Below, one piece after another: positions 50,575-59,611 of a DNA stretch of 61,538 bases (its first letter is position 1; the number at the start of each line of letters is the position of its first letter). The translations under genes and the position numbers were made by a program. The notes beneath the pieces were generated by a model, which was not told where the DNA came from, did no database searches, and worked only from the letters and a program-made list of their open reading frames with translations. This DNA comes from an uncultured Ignavibacteria bacterium (lineage in GTDB: Bacteria > Bacteroidota > Ignavibacteria > Tepidaquicellales > Tepidaquicellaceae): NCBI GenBank assembly GCA_937924675.1, contig CALEVL010000271.1:1-61538 (forward strand), given 5' to 3'.

Positions 50575-52410
50575 TTACCCTTTCTTGGACTTCTTTGAAA
50601 CGGGAGCCGGTACAATTTCCTTAGAATCCGTTGAGTTATTACTTTCATCCTTAGTCTTCATTTTCTTCCAGTATTGATCAGCAATTGTAAAGACATTGAA
50701 CATCAGATAATACAGGTTTAGTCCTGCAGGAAAGCTGAAGAAAAGAAGTGTCAGCATTACCGGCATTATATACACCAAAGCCTTCTGCTGCGGATCGGTC
50801 ATTGTCATCTTCTGCTGCAAGAACATCGTAACTCCAAGCAACAGGGCCAGTCCTGATATCTGATCTATCCCAAATATGGGGATTTTAAAGGGAAGATTCA
50901 TTATCACATCCGGCGACGCAAGATCCTTTATCCAAAGGAAACTGGCATTGCGAAGTTCAATGGTTGAATTAAATACCCCAAAAAGTGCGTACAAAATCGG
51001 AAGCTGAAGAAGCATTGGCAAACAACCGCCTGCAGGATTTATCTTTTCCTCCTTGTAAAGCTTCATGATCTGCTCATTTGCCTTAACAGGATCATCCTTA
51101 TACTTTTCCCTGATCACTTTGATCTTTGGATTAAGTTCAGACATTTTCTTCATTGAATTGGTCTGAGATTTTGTCAGAGGGGTAAGGACGATCTTCATAA
51201 TAAGTGCAAACAGAATGATCACAAGACCCCAGCTTGGAATGAAGCTGTGGAGAAACTTGAAGACCGGCAATATCACAAATTGTGCAATTGGTCTGACAAT
51301 GAAGTCAAGTGAAAATCTCATTGTCTTTTCAAGTTCTTTCTCATAACTCTTTAGAATATTGTAATCCAATGGTGCTATCAGAACAAGAAATGATGACTTG
51401 TCAGATTTATCATTCTTAATATCCATCTTGACGCCAATTGAATAGTTCTCTCTGAGTCCTTCGTTTGGCAGTTTCTCTCTGAATCCTGAAAGATAAGCTC
51501 CGTCACCGGCCTTTCCTTTTGGAATTAAATAAAGTCCGAAATACTTTGATCTCAGACTGACATAATCAGTGTTACCGTTAAAATCACCTTTGTATTCCTC
51601 GTCAAGATTTGCGGCATCAAGAGTTTCCAGCTCTCCGCCCATGTGTGCAAATGCTTCTTCATAAGTAACTTCCTGGTCACTTCTGAACTCTGTTATATTC
51701 AAAGACGATTCCCAGATTACCTGATACTTGTTGTTAGCGATGAACTGAGCTGAATTTATGAATTCATAGTCAACGTCAAATTCATACTTATCTTTAAGGA
51801 ATGTATATGTAATGATGATCTTGCCGGATGAATCCGCACCTATCGGCAAAGTGAAGACCAGCTTGAAAGTACTGTCTTTATTGAGATCTATTTTTTCCCA
51901 TTCAGAATAGTCAGCATCAAATATCAGATCCTTTGTGTTAATAAGCTTTCCTTCCTTGGATGTAAAAAGCAGACTGAGTTCTTTACCTTTTTTCCAATCT
52001 ACAAGTTGAAGAGGTTTCTTGTCCCAAGTTTCGTAATCTTTTATCGTGTATTTCTTAATGCATCCGCCGTAGTTTGTGAACTCCATCAGGAGCTTGTCAC
52101 TCTCCAGCATAATCACTTTTTCTTTCTCAGTGTTTCCGGAAAATATGTTTTGACCATAGAACAAACTCCCAGACTTTTGCATGACAGAATCAACAATGTT
52201 GCTCTTTGAAGATGATGACGTATCCTTTGAAGTCGTATCTTTTGTCAGAACCGGTGTGACAATAGTGTCACGCTTTTGCAACTGTTGTATTGAATCTGCC
52301 TGAACTATTGACTTTTTCATGGCATCCTGCTGCGTTGAACTGTTCCAGTAGAGCCATATCATTAATACGATACCTATAAGTACAAAACCCAGGAGTGACT
52401 TTTTATCCAT
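50575..52410 (-). CDS. yidC: Membrane protein insertase YidC
   Basis: YidC (611 aa) inserts and folds inner-membrane proteins. The N-terminal helix (about 5-22) is followed by a large periplasmic beta-sandwich domain (about 70-355) and the conserved 60KD_IMP core (about 380-580), with FIVRPIAQFVILPVFKFLHSF, GLVIILFALIMKIVLTPLTK, PAGGCLPMLLQLPILYALF and a final SFPAGLNLYYLMFNVFTI. A basic, Ser/Thr-rich C-terminal tail contacts the ribosome. The start is the base after the yidD stop. Confidence 0.97.
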   Translation of the reverse strand: MDKKSLLGFVLIGIVLMIWLYWNSSTQQDAMKKSIVQADSIQQLQKRDTIVTPVLTKDTTSKDTSSSSKSNIVDSVMQKSGSLFYGQNIFSGNTEKEKVIMLESDKLLMEFTNYGGCIKKYTIKDYETWDKKPLQLVDWKKGKELSLLFTSKEGKLINTKDLIFDADYSEWEKIDLNKDSTFKLVFTLPIGADSSGKIIITYTFLKDKYEFDVDYEFINSAQFIANNKYQVIWESSLNITEFRSDQEVTYEEAFAHMGGELETLDAANLDEEYKGDFNGNTDYVSLRSKYFGLYLIPKGKAGDGAYLSGFREKLPNEGLRENYSIGVKMDIKNDKSDKSSFLVLIAPLDYNILKSYEKELEKTMRFSLDFIVRPIAQFVILPVFKFLHSFIPSWGLVIILFALIMKIVLTPLTKSQTNSMKKMSELNPKIKVIREKYKDDPVKANEQIMKLYKEEKINPAGGCLPMLLQLPILYALFGVFNSTIELRNASFLWIKDLASPDVIMNLPFKIPIFGIDQISGLALLLGVTMFLQQKMTMTDPQQKALVYIMPVMLTLLFFSFPAGLNLYYLMFNVFTIADQYWKKMKTKDESNNSTDSKEIVPAPVSKKSKKG

Positions 52411-52674
52411 TTAAGATTTGCCGATGTTTATTTTTGTGATTTTTGAGTTTGACTCAGATTTTTTTTGCGGTACCGGGTCGTAACCGCAGCTGCAGTAAGG
52501 GTTGCATCTTGCAATTCTTTTCATTGACAACCATGAGCCATGAAAAAAGCCATGTATTTCCAAAGCTTCAATCGCGTACTCTGAACAAGTAGGATGGAAT
52601 CTGCATGAAGAAGGTAATATAGGGGACAGAAGCCTTTTGTAAAGCTTGATAAAAAATAATGCAATAATTGTCAT
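52411..52674 (-). CDS. yidD: Membrane protein insertion efficiency factor YidD
   Basis: The protein (87 aa) has the unmistakable YidD pattern: FIKLYKRLLSPILPSSCRFHPTCSEYAIEA (shown here in two stretches: LLSPILPSSCRFHPTCSEYA) and FFHGSWLSMKRIARCNPYC, with the conserved cysteines. It helps YidC, encoded directly downstream. The start codon overlaps the end of rnpA (ATGA), as in many bacteria. Confidence 0.95.
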   Translation of the reverse strand: MTIIALFFIKLYKRLLSPILPSSCRFHPTCSEYAIEALEIHGFFHGSWLSMKRIARCNPYCSCGYDPVPQKKSESNSKITKINIGKS

Positions 52675-53132
52675 GATTTTTTTTGTGAAGCCACAATTTT
52701 CCCGGAGATGAGTATCAGATCATTAGCAAATATCCCGGATTTTATTCCCGTTTTTAATCGGAAACATTCATAGCCGTGATCGGTAAGAGAAAAGATCAAT
52801 GACATTTCATCGTCTATGAAGTTATCTGTTGCTTTGAATCTTCTGTAATCTTCTTTCATCAACCGTTTGATTCTGTTTCTTTGTACAGCTTTTCTAACCC
52901 TTCTCTTTGCAACAATAAAGCCCACTTTTACTTTTGAAGTAAACAGCGGGCTTTTTGATGAATCGTTTAGACCTGTTCTGCTTATGTCTGCAAATGCTTT
53001 GAGATACTTTCCGGAAAACACAACCGGATTTTTCATTATCTTCTGAAATACGTCATGTCCTCGCAGTATTCCGGCCTTTGACAGGCCCTCATTCTTCAGC
53101 GGTTGACCGCAGGTATTTGAATTGTCTGACAA
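52671..53132 (-). CDS. rnpA: Ribonuclease P protein component
   Basis: RnpA (153 aa) is the protein subunit of RNase P, which matures tRNA 5' ends. The RNR motif region is KVGFIVAKRRVRKAVQRNRIKRLMKEDYR (seen as VAKRRVRKAVQRNRIKRLMK). The TTG start used here gives a longer N-terminus than the usual 110-120 aa; the conserved part begins near LSKAGILRGHDVF, so a later start is possible. It lies 12 bases after rpmH and overlaps yidD by 4 bases. Confidence 0.92.
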   Translation of the reverse strand: MSDNSNTCGQPLKNEGLSKAGILRGHDVFQKIMKNPVVFSGKYLKAFADISRTGLNDSSKSPLFTSKVKVGFIVAKRRVRKAVQRNRIKRLMKEDYRRFKATDNFIDDEMSLIFSLTDHGYECFRLKTGIKSGIFANDLILISGKIVASQKKS

Positions 53133-53144
53133 TTCAATTGATTA

Positions 53145-53303
53145 TCACGGACGTCTTGTAAATTCGTCGCTTACTGTAAGCCTCTTTCTTCCTTTGGCTC
53201 TTCTCCTTGCAAGGACTTTTCTGCCGTTTTTTGTGGCCATTCGTTCTCTGAAGCCGTGTTTGTTCTTTCGTTTGCGGTTACTTGGCTGATATGTTCGTTT
53301 CAT
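53145..53303 (-). CDS. rpmH: 50S ribosomal protein L34
   Basis: The frame is open to 53384, but L34 proteins begin MKRTYQPSNRKRKNKHGFRE, so the start is the ATG ending at 53303 (52 aa). The rest, MATKNGRKVLARRRAKGRKR, is the conserved L34 body. AGGT lies 4 bases upstream of this ATG. It opens the rpmH-rnpA-yidD-yidC cluster; normally dnaA is next to this gene, but here a glutaredoxin-like gene is. Confidence 0.96.
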   Translation of the reverse strand: MKRTYQPSNRKRKNKHGFRERMATKNGRKVLARRRAKGRKRLTVSDEFTRRP

Positions 53304-53361
53304 TTTACCTAAATGTTTTAAACTGCAAAAATAGTGAAGTAGCTCAATAATTACAAGGTTT

Positions 53362-53610
53362 TCATTTTGCCTGATGTGAATCAAACAATTTTCTGATTCT
53401 CTCTACATCAAGCCTATATTTAGAGATCATTCTTCCATTTAGCTCAAGTAAAGGTATTTTTGTGCCGTACTTTTCTGCTAAATTAACATCATCATTTATA
53501 TTCACTTCGTCAATTTCCAAATCTTGACCCGAAGCTATCTTCAAAATATCAGCTTTCATCTCATCACAAAGATGACAGCCGGGTTTTGAATAAAGCTTGA
53601 ATCGCATCAT
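53362..53610 (-). CDS. Glutaredoxin-like protein (DUF836 type)
   Basis: The product (82 aa) has a thioredoxin fold with a CxxC active site (KPGCHLCDEMKADI, Cys12 and Cys15), then the cis-proline region YGTKIPLLELNGRMI. This fits the glutaredoxin/DUF836 family of small thiol-disulfide proteins, which may use glutathione or bacillithiol; bshC is present elsewhere in the window. It overlaps lgt by 4 bases. A gap of 58 bases separates it from rpmH. Confidence 0.85.
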   Translation of the reverse strand: MMRFKLYSKPGCHLCDEMKADILKIASGQDLEIDEVNINDDVNLAEKYGTKIPLLELNGRMISKYRLDVERIRKLFDSHQAK

Positions 53611-54410
53611 GCTGCTGATATCTCTGCTTGTCTTTCAAGCTTTTTTCTGGAGACAAGTAAGATTGTACCGGCAATGATCATCCCAACAGATATGATCTGT
53701 GCCTGGCTCAATCCTGCAAATACAATAGGATTAAGTCTGATAAACTCAATGAGCAATCTCTCAAGACCTGCAAAGATCAGATAATAAGCAAAAACAATTC
53801 CGGGCACGGCAAAATCTTTTCTTATTCTCCAAAGATATGCAAAGATCAAAATTGCTGCTACGAGTTCGTAAATGGATGTTGGATGGACTAAAATCCCCGG
53901 TTTAGTGGGAACAGTACCATTCGCATAACTATATCCTAAGAACTCCCACATTGTGCCATTTACCTCTATGCCATAATCACCATCACCCGATAAGTGACAT
54001 CCTATTCTGGCAATTCCGTAACCGAGTGCAGCTGATGGAGCCATCATGTCAAACATCTTCAGAACAGGGATCTTCTTAGATTTGCAGTAGATAGCAACAA
54101 GCACGATTGCTAACAGCAACCCCCCGTAGAATGTAAGTCCGGACGGGGATAATAATATTTCTTTTGTAAAGAAATCCGATAACGGCTTTGTTGAACTGAA
54201 ATTCCACTCTTCGATCACATAGAACAACTTAGAGCCGAGTATCCCGCCAATAAGGCAAATGAAAACTAAATTCGCACCGATTGATTCGGAATATCCGTTG
54301 CGCTTCAGTTCACGGTTGAACAATATGCTGCCAACTATAAACGTTACCCCAAGCATAAGCCCGTAACTGTAAACAGGGACAGGGCCTATCTCAAATAGTT
54401 TAGGAAACAA
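53607..54410 (-). CDS. lgt: Prolipoprotein diacylglyceryl transferase
   Basis: Lgt (267 aa) attaches a diacylglycerol to the lipobox cysteine, the first step of lipoprotein maturation, and so serves the several lipoproteins in this window. Seven helices are visible. Key segments are GPVPVYSYGLMLGVTFIVGS, SGLTFYGGLL and GIARIGCHLSGDGDYG, and LVHPTSIYELVAAILIFA. The HPTSIYE motif and the ARIGC(H) region are conserved in the family, though the sequence is divergent from the E. coli protein. It overlaps the neighbouring unknown gene by 11 bases. Confidence 0.9.
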   Translation of the reverse strand: MFPKLFEIGPVPVYSYGLMLGVTFIVGSILFNRELKRNGYSESIGANLVFICLIGGILGSKLFYVIEEWNFSSTKPLSDFFTKEILLSPSGLTFYGGLLLAIVLVAIYCKSKKIPVLKMFDMMAPSAALGYGIARIGCHLSGDGDYGIEVNGTMWEFLGYSYANGTVPTKPGILVHPTSIYELVAAILIFAYLWRIRKDFAVPGIVFAYYLIFAGLERLLIEFIRLNPIVFAGLSQAQIISVGMIIAGTILLVSRKKLERQAEISAA

Positions 54411-54822
54411 TTTCTTCCTCCGTTATTACTTTGATGAATTTCTTTTCAGGGTCAAGGGTAAGCTTAATGCTTTTATCTGAAACCTTAAATCTAAAAATGG
54501 TCTTATTCTTTCTGTACTTTGAAATCATCAAAGTGTATTCAGAATTCTTGTAATCAAAGAATCTGTATATGTAACCTGCAGGTCCTGATCTGGAAAAATC
54601 AAGCTGAGGAGCGGACAATCCCTCTATGTTGAATGAAAGTTCGTTCTTGTCAGAAACTATGTTTGGAATTACGTTTATGTTATAGGCAAAATTTTCAAAG
54701 ACTTTCTTTGTTCTGAAGTCAAATGCAATGAATTTCTTACCGATTACTTCATCATGGTCTTTGTAAACATACAACTCGTATTCAAAATCGAGTTTATCAG
54801 GACGAACCTGTTTAGTTCTCAT
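54400..54822 (-). CDS. Uncharacterised protein between hisS and lgt
   Basis: The product (140 aa) has no signal peptide and no membrane helix and is not a family I recognise. Strand-rich patterns (KKFIAFDFRTKKVFENFAYN, YIYRFFDYKNSEYTLMI, TIFRFKVSDKSIKLTLDP) suggest a small beta-sandwich or beta-barrel. It overlaps hisS and lgt by 11 bases each, so it is translated with them. The overlaps indicate it is a real gene. Confidence 0.7.
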   Translation of the reverse strand: MRTKQVRPDKLDFEYELYVYKDHDEVIGKKFIAFDFRTKKVFENFAYNINVIPNIVSDKNELSFNIEGLSAPQLDFSRSGPAGYIYRFFDYKNSEYTLMISKYRKNKTIFRFKVSDKSIKLTLDPEKKFIKVITEEEIVS

Positions 54823-56065
54823 TGTTCAGGTAGTTAATGATTTTTTCAAGCCCTTCTATCTTTAAGGTGCTTCCATCTGACATCTTTTTTAATTCAGCCG
54901 TGTCATTGTTTATCTCTTCATCACCAAGAACAATCACATACTTTGCTTTCATTCTGTCAGCTTCTTTCATCTGAGATTTTACACTTCTCCCAAGAAAATC
55001 TGTATCACATTTAATACCTTCTGCGCGCAGTTTGTTTATAATTCCAAGAACCTTTTCTCTCGGACTCTCACCTGCCGAGCAAATATAAAGCATTATCTCT
55101 TTCTCTTTTGGAATATCAACAGACTCCGCTTTCAAAGCCATCTCCAATCTTTCGATACCTGCAGCAAAACCAATTGCTGGAGTTTGCTTTGCTCCAAGCT
55201 GCTCTGCAAGCATATCATATCTGCCTCCACCCAACAGCGCATTCTGTGCGCCGATGGTATCTGTTACAAATTCAAATGTTGTGGAAGTATAATAATCAAA
55301 ACCTCTTACAAGTCTTGGATCAACCTGAATCTTGTTTGAAAGTTCTTTTAGAATGCTCAAAAGTTTTTCAAAGTGCATTTTAGTACTGTCATTCAGGTAA
55401 TGAGTAAGTACCGGTGCATTTTCCAATATTCTCAGATCTGCCGCATCTTTACTGTCAAGAATTCGGAGTGGATTCTTCTCAAGCCTTCGTTTGCTGTCAT
55501 TTGAAAGTTCCTCAGTAAAATCAGTCAGATACTCTTTTAGTGCACTGATAAATATTCCTCTCTCTGCTAAAGTACCGATTGTATTTAGTCTGATCTTATA
55601 ATTCACAAGTCCCAATCCCTTCAGAATTGCATCTGCAAGGAAGATCATTTCGGCATCTGATGTTACGTCTGCACTTCCTATTGATTCGGCACCAAATTGA
55701 GAAAACTCCCTGTATCTCCCTGCCTGTGGCCTCTCCCTGCGATACATGTTGCTGATGTAATACAGCTTCTGAAGCGGAGCATCATTGAACATGCGGTTTT
55801 CCACATATGCCCTGATGACCGGTGCAGTCATCTCCGGCTTCAAAGTGAACTCATCTTCATTGAAAGTGTACATTTCCTTTGAGACAATATCAGTTTCCTC
55901 CCCAATACTTCTCTTGAACAATTTTGTGTTCTCAAAAGTAGGAGTCCTGATCTCTCTGTAATTGTAATTGTCGAAAACCTTCCTAATGAAGTTTTCGAGA
56001 TATGTTCTCTGAAATGCCTCTTTTGGAGTTAGGTCGTAAGTGCCTTTCGGCTTCTGAATTTGCAT
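54812..56065 (-). CDS. hisS: Histidyl-tRNA synthetase
   Basis: ATG at 56063-56065 gives MQIQKPKGTYDLTPKEAFQR, the normal family beginning (417 aa); an open frame extends 9 codons upstream. It is a class II synthetase: motif 2 RRERPQAGRYREFSQFGAE, the histidine-binding LVRGFDYYTSTTFEF, motif 3 GFAAGIERLEMAL, and a C-terminal anticodon-binding domain. It is the first gene of the minus-strand run ending at the GT9 gene, and is divergent from a small membrane protein gene. Confidence 0.97.
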   Translation of the reverse strand: MQIQKPKGTYDLTPKEAFQRTYLENFIRKVFDNYNYREIRTPTFENTKLFKRSIGEETDIVSKEMYTFNEDEFTLKPEMTAPVIRAYVENRMFNDAPLQKLYYISNMYRRERPQAGRYREFSQFGAESIGSADVTSDAEMIFLADAILKGLGLVNYKIRLNTIGTLAERGIFISALKEYLTDFTEELSNDSKRRLEKNPLRILDSKDAADLRILENAPVLTHYLNDSTKMHFEKLLSILKELSNKIQVDPRLVRGFDYYTSTTFEFVTDTIGAQNALLGGGRYDMLAEQLGAKQTPAIGFAAGIERLEMALKAESVDIPKEKEIMLYICSAGESPREKVLGIINKLRAEGIKCDTDFLGRSVKSQMKEADRMKAKYVIVLGDEEINNDTAELKKMSDGSTLKIEGLEKIINYLNNEN

Positions 56066-56196
56066 CGGGCAAAAATATACTATTAATGACAAACCTTAAA
56101 GTTATATTTAATACAAATATTGCACCTGTTTTTTCAAACTGTTAATAAGATATTGCATTAAAGCATCTTACAAATAACATTTAACAATAACTGCCA

Positions 56197-56541
56197 ATGC
56201 TTAAAATTGTTCTGCTACTTTATGCCATTGTAGTTCTGCTTGGTCTCTTCCTTCTGATCCAAAGAATCAGAAAAAAAAAGGTCGGACTGATGGTAGGTAT
56301 TCTGCATGGAGTTTTCGGTCTCGGTGGTATAGCACCCTTGATAATATTATCATCATACAAAGATTCACAAAGCCCTGCAGAGGCCATTATATTACTCTTT
56401 GTTGCATTCATGATTGGAGGAGGAATGTTTTGTGCAAAAGTTTTTGCAGACAAGTCGAGTATAGTTGTAATCTTTATACATGCTATAATTGCACTTGCAG
56501 GTATCTATTTTTTGATTCAGTTCAGTTCAATTATTAAGTGA
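56197..56541 (+). CDS. Small four-helix membrane protein
   Basis: The product (114 aa) consists of about four membrane helices separated by short loops (YAIVVLLGLFLLIQRI, GVFGLGGIAPLIILSSY, AIILLFVAFMIGGGMFCAK and IFIHAIIALAGIYFLIQF). No family is recognised. A basic loop RKKKVG suggests topology. The gene stands alone between hisS and gcvP; nothing indicates its role. Confidence 0.7.
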   Translation: MLKIVLLLYAIVVLLGLFLLIQRIRKKKVGLMVGILHGVFGLGGIAPLIILSSYKDSQSPAEAIILLFVAFMIGGGMFCAKVFADKSSIVVIFIHAIIALAGIYFLIQFSSIIK

Positions 56542-56556
56542 CATTTTCTGTAATAG

Positions 56557-56583
56557 TTATGGAATTTAGTTTGCGTTCCATAA
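56557..56583 (+). promoter_or_regulatory. Inverted repeat (candidate operator) upstream of gcvP
   Basis: TTATGGAA (56557-56564) and TTCCATAA (56576-56583) are perfect 8-bp arms separated by 11 bases that include TTTAGTTTGCG, a possible promoter core. The centre-to-centre spacing suits a dimeric regulator binding one helical face twice. It lies 50 bases before the gcvP ATG. No glycine riboswitch is seen here. Confidence 0.5.
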
Positions 56584-56632
56584 GTTCTATATTGCATCAT
56601 ATTAATAAAAACAAACTTCACACTCACTACAA

Positions 56633-59533
56633 ATGCCATACGTAAATACACCCGATAGATTTATTGACAGGCACATTGGTCCAAATGCTGAAGATACGAA
56701 TGAAATGCTTAAAGTCATTGAAATTGATTCACTGGATGAGTTGATTGAAAAGACAATCCCTGCTCGCATACGACTGGGTAATGATATTGAACTTGATGAG
56801 CCAATGACTGAGCAGGAATTTATCAGTCAATTAAGAAACACTGCTTCAAAGAACAAGATATTCAAGTCCTACATAGGAATGGGTTATTATCCTACAAAGA
56901 CACCATTTGTGATACAAAGAAACATTATGGAAAATCCGGGCTGGTACACCCAATATACCCCATACCAGGCAGAAATTTCACAAGGCAGACTTGAGGCCTT
57001 GCTGAATTTTCAGACCATGGTAATTGATCTAACCGGAATGGATATAGCCAACGCATCCCTTCTTGATGAAGGAACAGCGGCAGCTGAAGCGATGCTTATG
57101 TTTTATCATACAAGAACCGGTTCAAAGAAAAATGCAAACTCCGTTTTCGTTTCCGAAAATATTTTTCCGCAGACTCTTGACGTTATAAAAACTCGTGCAT
57201 TGCCTCTCGGCATTAATGTCATTACTGGTGATCACAGAAGCCTTGAACTTAATGATGATCTGTTCGCAGTTATCGTTCAATATCCCGCAGGAAACGGTGA
57301 GATCTATGATTACAAGGATTTTTTTGAAGGCGCCGCATCTAAAGAAATTAATACAATTGTTGCCGCAGATATAATGTCACTCTGTCTTCTTACCCCCCCG
57401 GGTGAATTTGGTGCAGATGCTGTGGTAGGAAATACTCAACGATTCGGAGTGCCAATGGGATTTGGCGGTCCACATGCTGCATATTTTGCAACTAAAGACA
57501 AGTACAAAAGATCAATCCCGGGAAGAATCATTGGTGTATCCGTGGATAATAACGGCGACAGAGCTTACAGGATGGCACTGCAAACAAGAGAGCAGCACAT
57601 AAGACGTGAAAAAGCTACCAGCAATATTTGTACAGCTCAAGTCTTGCTTGCTGTCATGGCTAGCATGTATGCAGTTTATCACGGACCGGAAAGACTCAGG
57701 AACATTGCACACAAGATTCACTGCCTCACAACACTTCTGAACAAATTGCTGGCAAGTGCAGGATACATACAAACTAATGAATCCTACTTCGATACTCTCG
57801 AATTTGATTTTTCAGATGATCCGTCAAAACTGAAAGTCCTCAGAGAATTAGCTGAGGCTTCACAAATCAATCTGCGATATTCATCAGATAAGATTGGCAT
57901 TGCACTAAGCGAAGCAGATGAAATTGATGACGTAAAAGCTCTGGCAAGAATTTTCTATGTAGCTTCAGACAAGAAGATTGATGAAAAGATTTTTGATGAT
58001 CTTGTTAACGATTTGAAAGGTACTCTGCCTGCAAAATTTGTTAGAGAAAGCAACTATCTCACTCATCCGGTTTTCAATACTTACCACTCGGAAACTCAAT
58101 TGCTCAGATACATGAAGAGCCTTGAGAACAAGGATCTCTCTCTTACGACATCGATGATACCTCTTGGCTCATGTACAATGAAACTCAATGCAACTGCTGA
58201 AATGATCGGCGTCACATGGCCGGAGTTCTCCAACATTCATCCGTTTGCTCCGATTGATCAGGCAGCAGGCTATATGGATATCATAAATGAAATCTCAAAA
58301 GACTTAAGCAGGATCACCCAGTTTCCTGCAATTTCTCTTCAGCCGAACTCTGGTGCACAAGGTGAATATGCGGGACTCATGGTAATAAGACAATATCATC
58401 TCAAGAAAGGTGATACGCAAAGAGATGTCTGTTTGATTCCTTCATCTGCACACGGAACAAATCCTGCCAGCGCTGTAATGGCAGGTATGAAAGTTGTTGT
58501 CGTAAGCAGTGATGACAAAGGAAATATTGATGTTGCAGACCTGAAGCAAAAGGCAGAGACATATAAAAATGAACTTGCTGCATTGATGGTAACTTATCCT
58601 TCAACTCACGGAATATTTGAGGAAGCAATACAGGATATCTGCAGGATCGTACATGAGAACGGTGGTTTGGTTTATATGGATGGTGCTAATATGAATGCAC
58701 AGGTTGGATTGACGAGCCCGGCAATGATTGGAGCCGATGTTTGCCATCTTAATCTTCACAAGACATTCTGCATACCCCACGGCGGTGGTGGCCCAGGAAT
58801 GGGTCCGATAGGAGTAACAGAAAAGCTAAAAGATTATCTTCCCGGACATCCTGTTGTCAAAATTGGTACTAAGGATTCAATATCGGCAATATCTGCCGCT
58901 CCTTGGGGAAGTCCAAGCATTCTGATCATTTCTTATGCTTATATCAAAATGATGGGAGCTTACGGACTTAAGAAAGCCACTGAATATTCCATACTTAATG
59001 CCAACTATATTAAGGCAAGATTGGCTGACCATTTTAAAGTACTTTATTCTGGTGAGAATGACTGCGTTGCTCATGAACTGATCTTTGACATGCGTGAATT
59101 TAAACAGTCTGCAAAAGTTGAAGTAGAAGATATTGCCAAGCGACTCATGGATTATAATTTTCACGCACCTACTGTGTCATTCCCGGTACCAGGTACTTTG
59201 ATGGTTGAACCTACGGAAAGTGAGCCAAAAGCTGAACTCGACAGATTTTGTGACGCAATGGTTTCAATCCGCGAAGAGATCAGAGAAATTGAGAACGGAA
59301 TTTACGACAACACAGACAATGTGCTTAAGAATGCTCCGCATACAGCAAAGAGAATCTCTGATGATATTTGGGATCACAAATACAGCAGAAATAAAGCTGC
59401 ATTTCCGGTCGAGTTTGCTTTCAACAAGTTCTGGCCGGCAGTAGGAAGAATTGACAGCGCATACGGTGACAGGAACCTTGTTTGCAGCTGCCTTCCAATC
59501 AGCGACTATGTTTCCGAGCCGGCAACATCCTGA
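56633..59533 (+). CDS. gcvP: Glycine dehydrogenase (decarboxylating), P protein
   Basis: The protein (966 aa) is the full-length fused P protein of the glycine cleavage system, which decarboxylates glycine and passes the aminomethyl group to the lipoyl H protein. The N-terminal half begins DRFIDRHIGPNAEDTNEMLK and contains SLLDEGTAAAEAMLMFY; the C-terminal half holds the PLP-binding lysine at residue 710 in LNLHKTFCIPHGGGGPGMGP. The other subunits (gcvT, gcvH) are not in the window. Inverted repeats upstream may regulate it. Cytoplasmic. Confidence 0.97.
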   Translation: MPYVNTPDRFIDRHIGPNAEDTNEMLKVIEIDSLDELIEKTIPARIRLGNDIELDEPMTEQEFISQLRNTASKNKIFKSYIGMGYYPTKTPFVIQRNIMENPGWYTQYTPYQAEISQGRLEALLNFQTMVIDLTGMDIANASLLDEGTAAAEAMLMFYHTRTGSKKNANSVFVSENIFPQTLDVIKTRALPLGINVITGDHRSLELNDDLFAVIVQYPAGNGEIYDYKDFFEGAASKEINTIVAADIMSLCLLTPPGEFGADAVVGNTQRFGVPMGFGGPHAAYFATKDKYKRSIPGRIIGVSVDNNGDRAYRMALQTREQHIRREKATSNICTAQVLLAVMASMYAVYHGPERLRNIAHKIHCLTTLLNKLLASAGYIQTNESYFDTLEFDFSDDPSKLKVLRELAEASQINLRYSSDKIGIALSEADEIDDVKALARIFYVASDKKIDEKIFDDLVNDLKGTLPAKFVRESNYLTHPVFNTYHSETQLLRYMKSLENKDLSLTTSMIPLGSCTMKLNATAEMIGVTWPEFSNIHPFAPIDQAAGYMDIINEISKDLSRITQFPAISLQPNSGAQGEYAGLMVIRQYHLKKGDTQRDVCLIPSSAHGTNPASAVMAGMKVVVVSSDDKGNIDVADLKQKAETYKNELAALMVTYPSTHGIFEEAIQDICRIVHENGGLVYMDGANMNAQVGLTSPAMIGADVCHLNLHKTFCIPHGGGGPGMGPIGVTEKLKDYLPGHPVVKIGTKDSISAISAAPWGSPSILIISYAYIKMMGAYGLKKATEYSILNANYIKARLADHFKVLYSGENDCVAHELIFDMREFKQSAKVEVEDIAKRLMDYNFHAPTVSFPVPGTLMVEPTESEPKAELDRFCDAMVSIREEIREIENGIYDNTDNVLKNAPHTAKRISDDIWDHKYSRNKAAFPVEFAFNKFWPAVGRIDSAYGDRNLVCSCLPISDYVSEPATS

Positions 59534-59611
59534 TTGTTCACGATTGTGTCAGTTTCAATTTGATTTAATATTTTTTAATTTGCATCAATTCAATAACAAA
59601 AATCCGAATTC

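Noticed and set aside
56542..56632. Possible glycine riboswitch upstream of gcvP
   Set aside because: The 91-bp gap lacks the conserved glycine aptamer pattern; only an inverted repeat is present.
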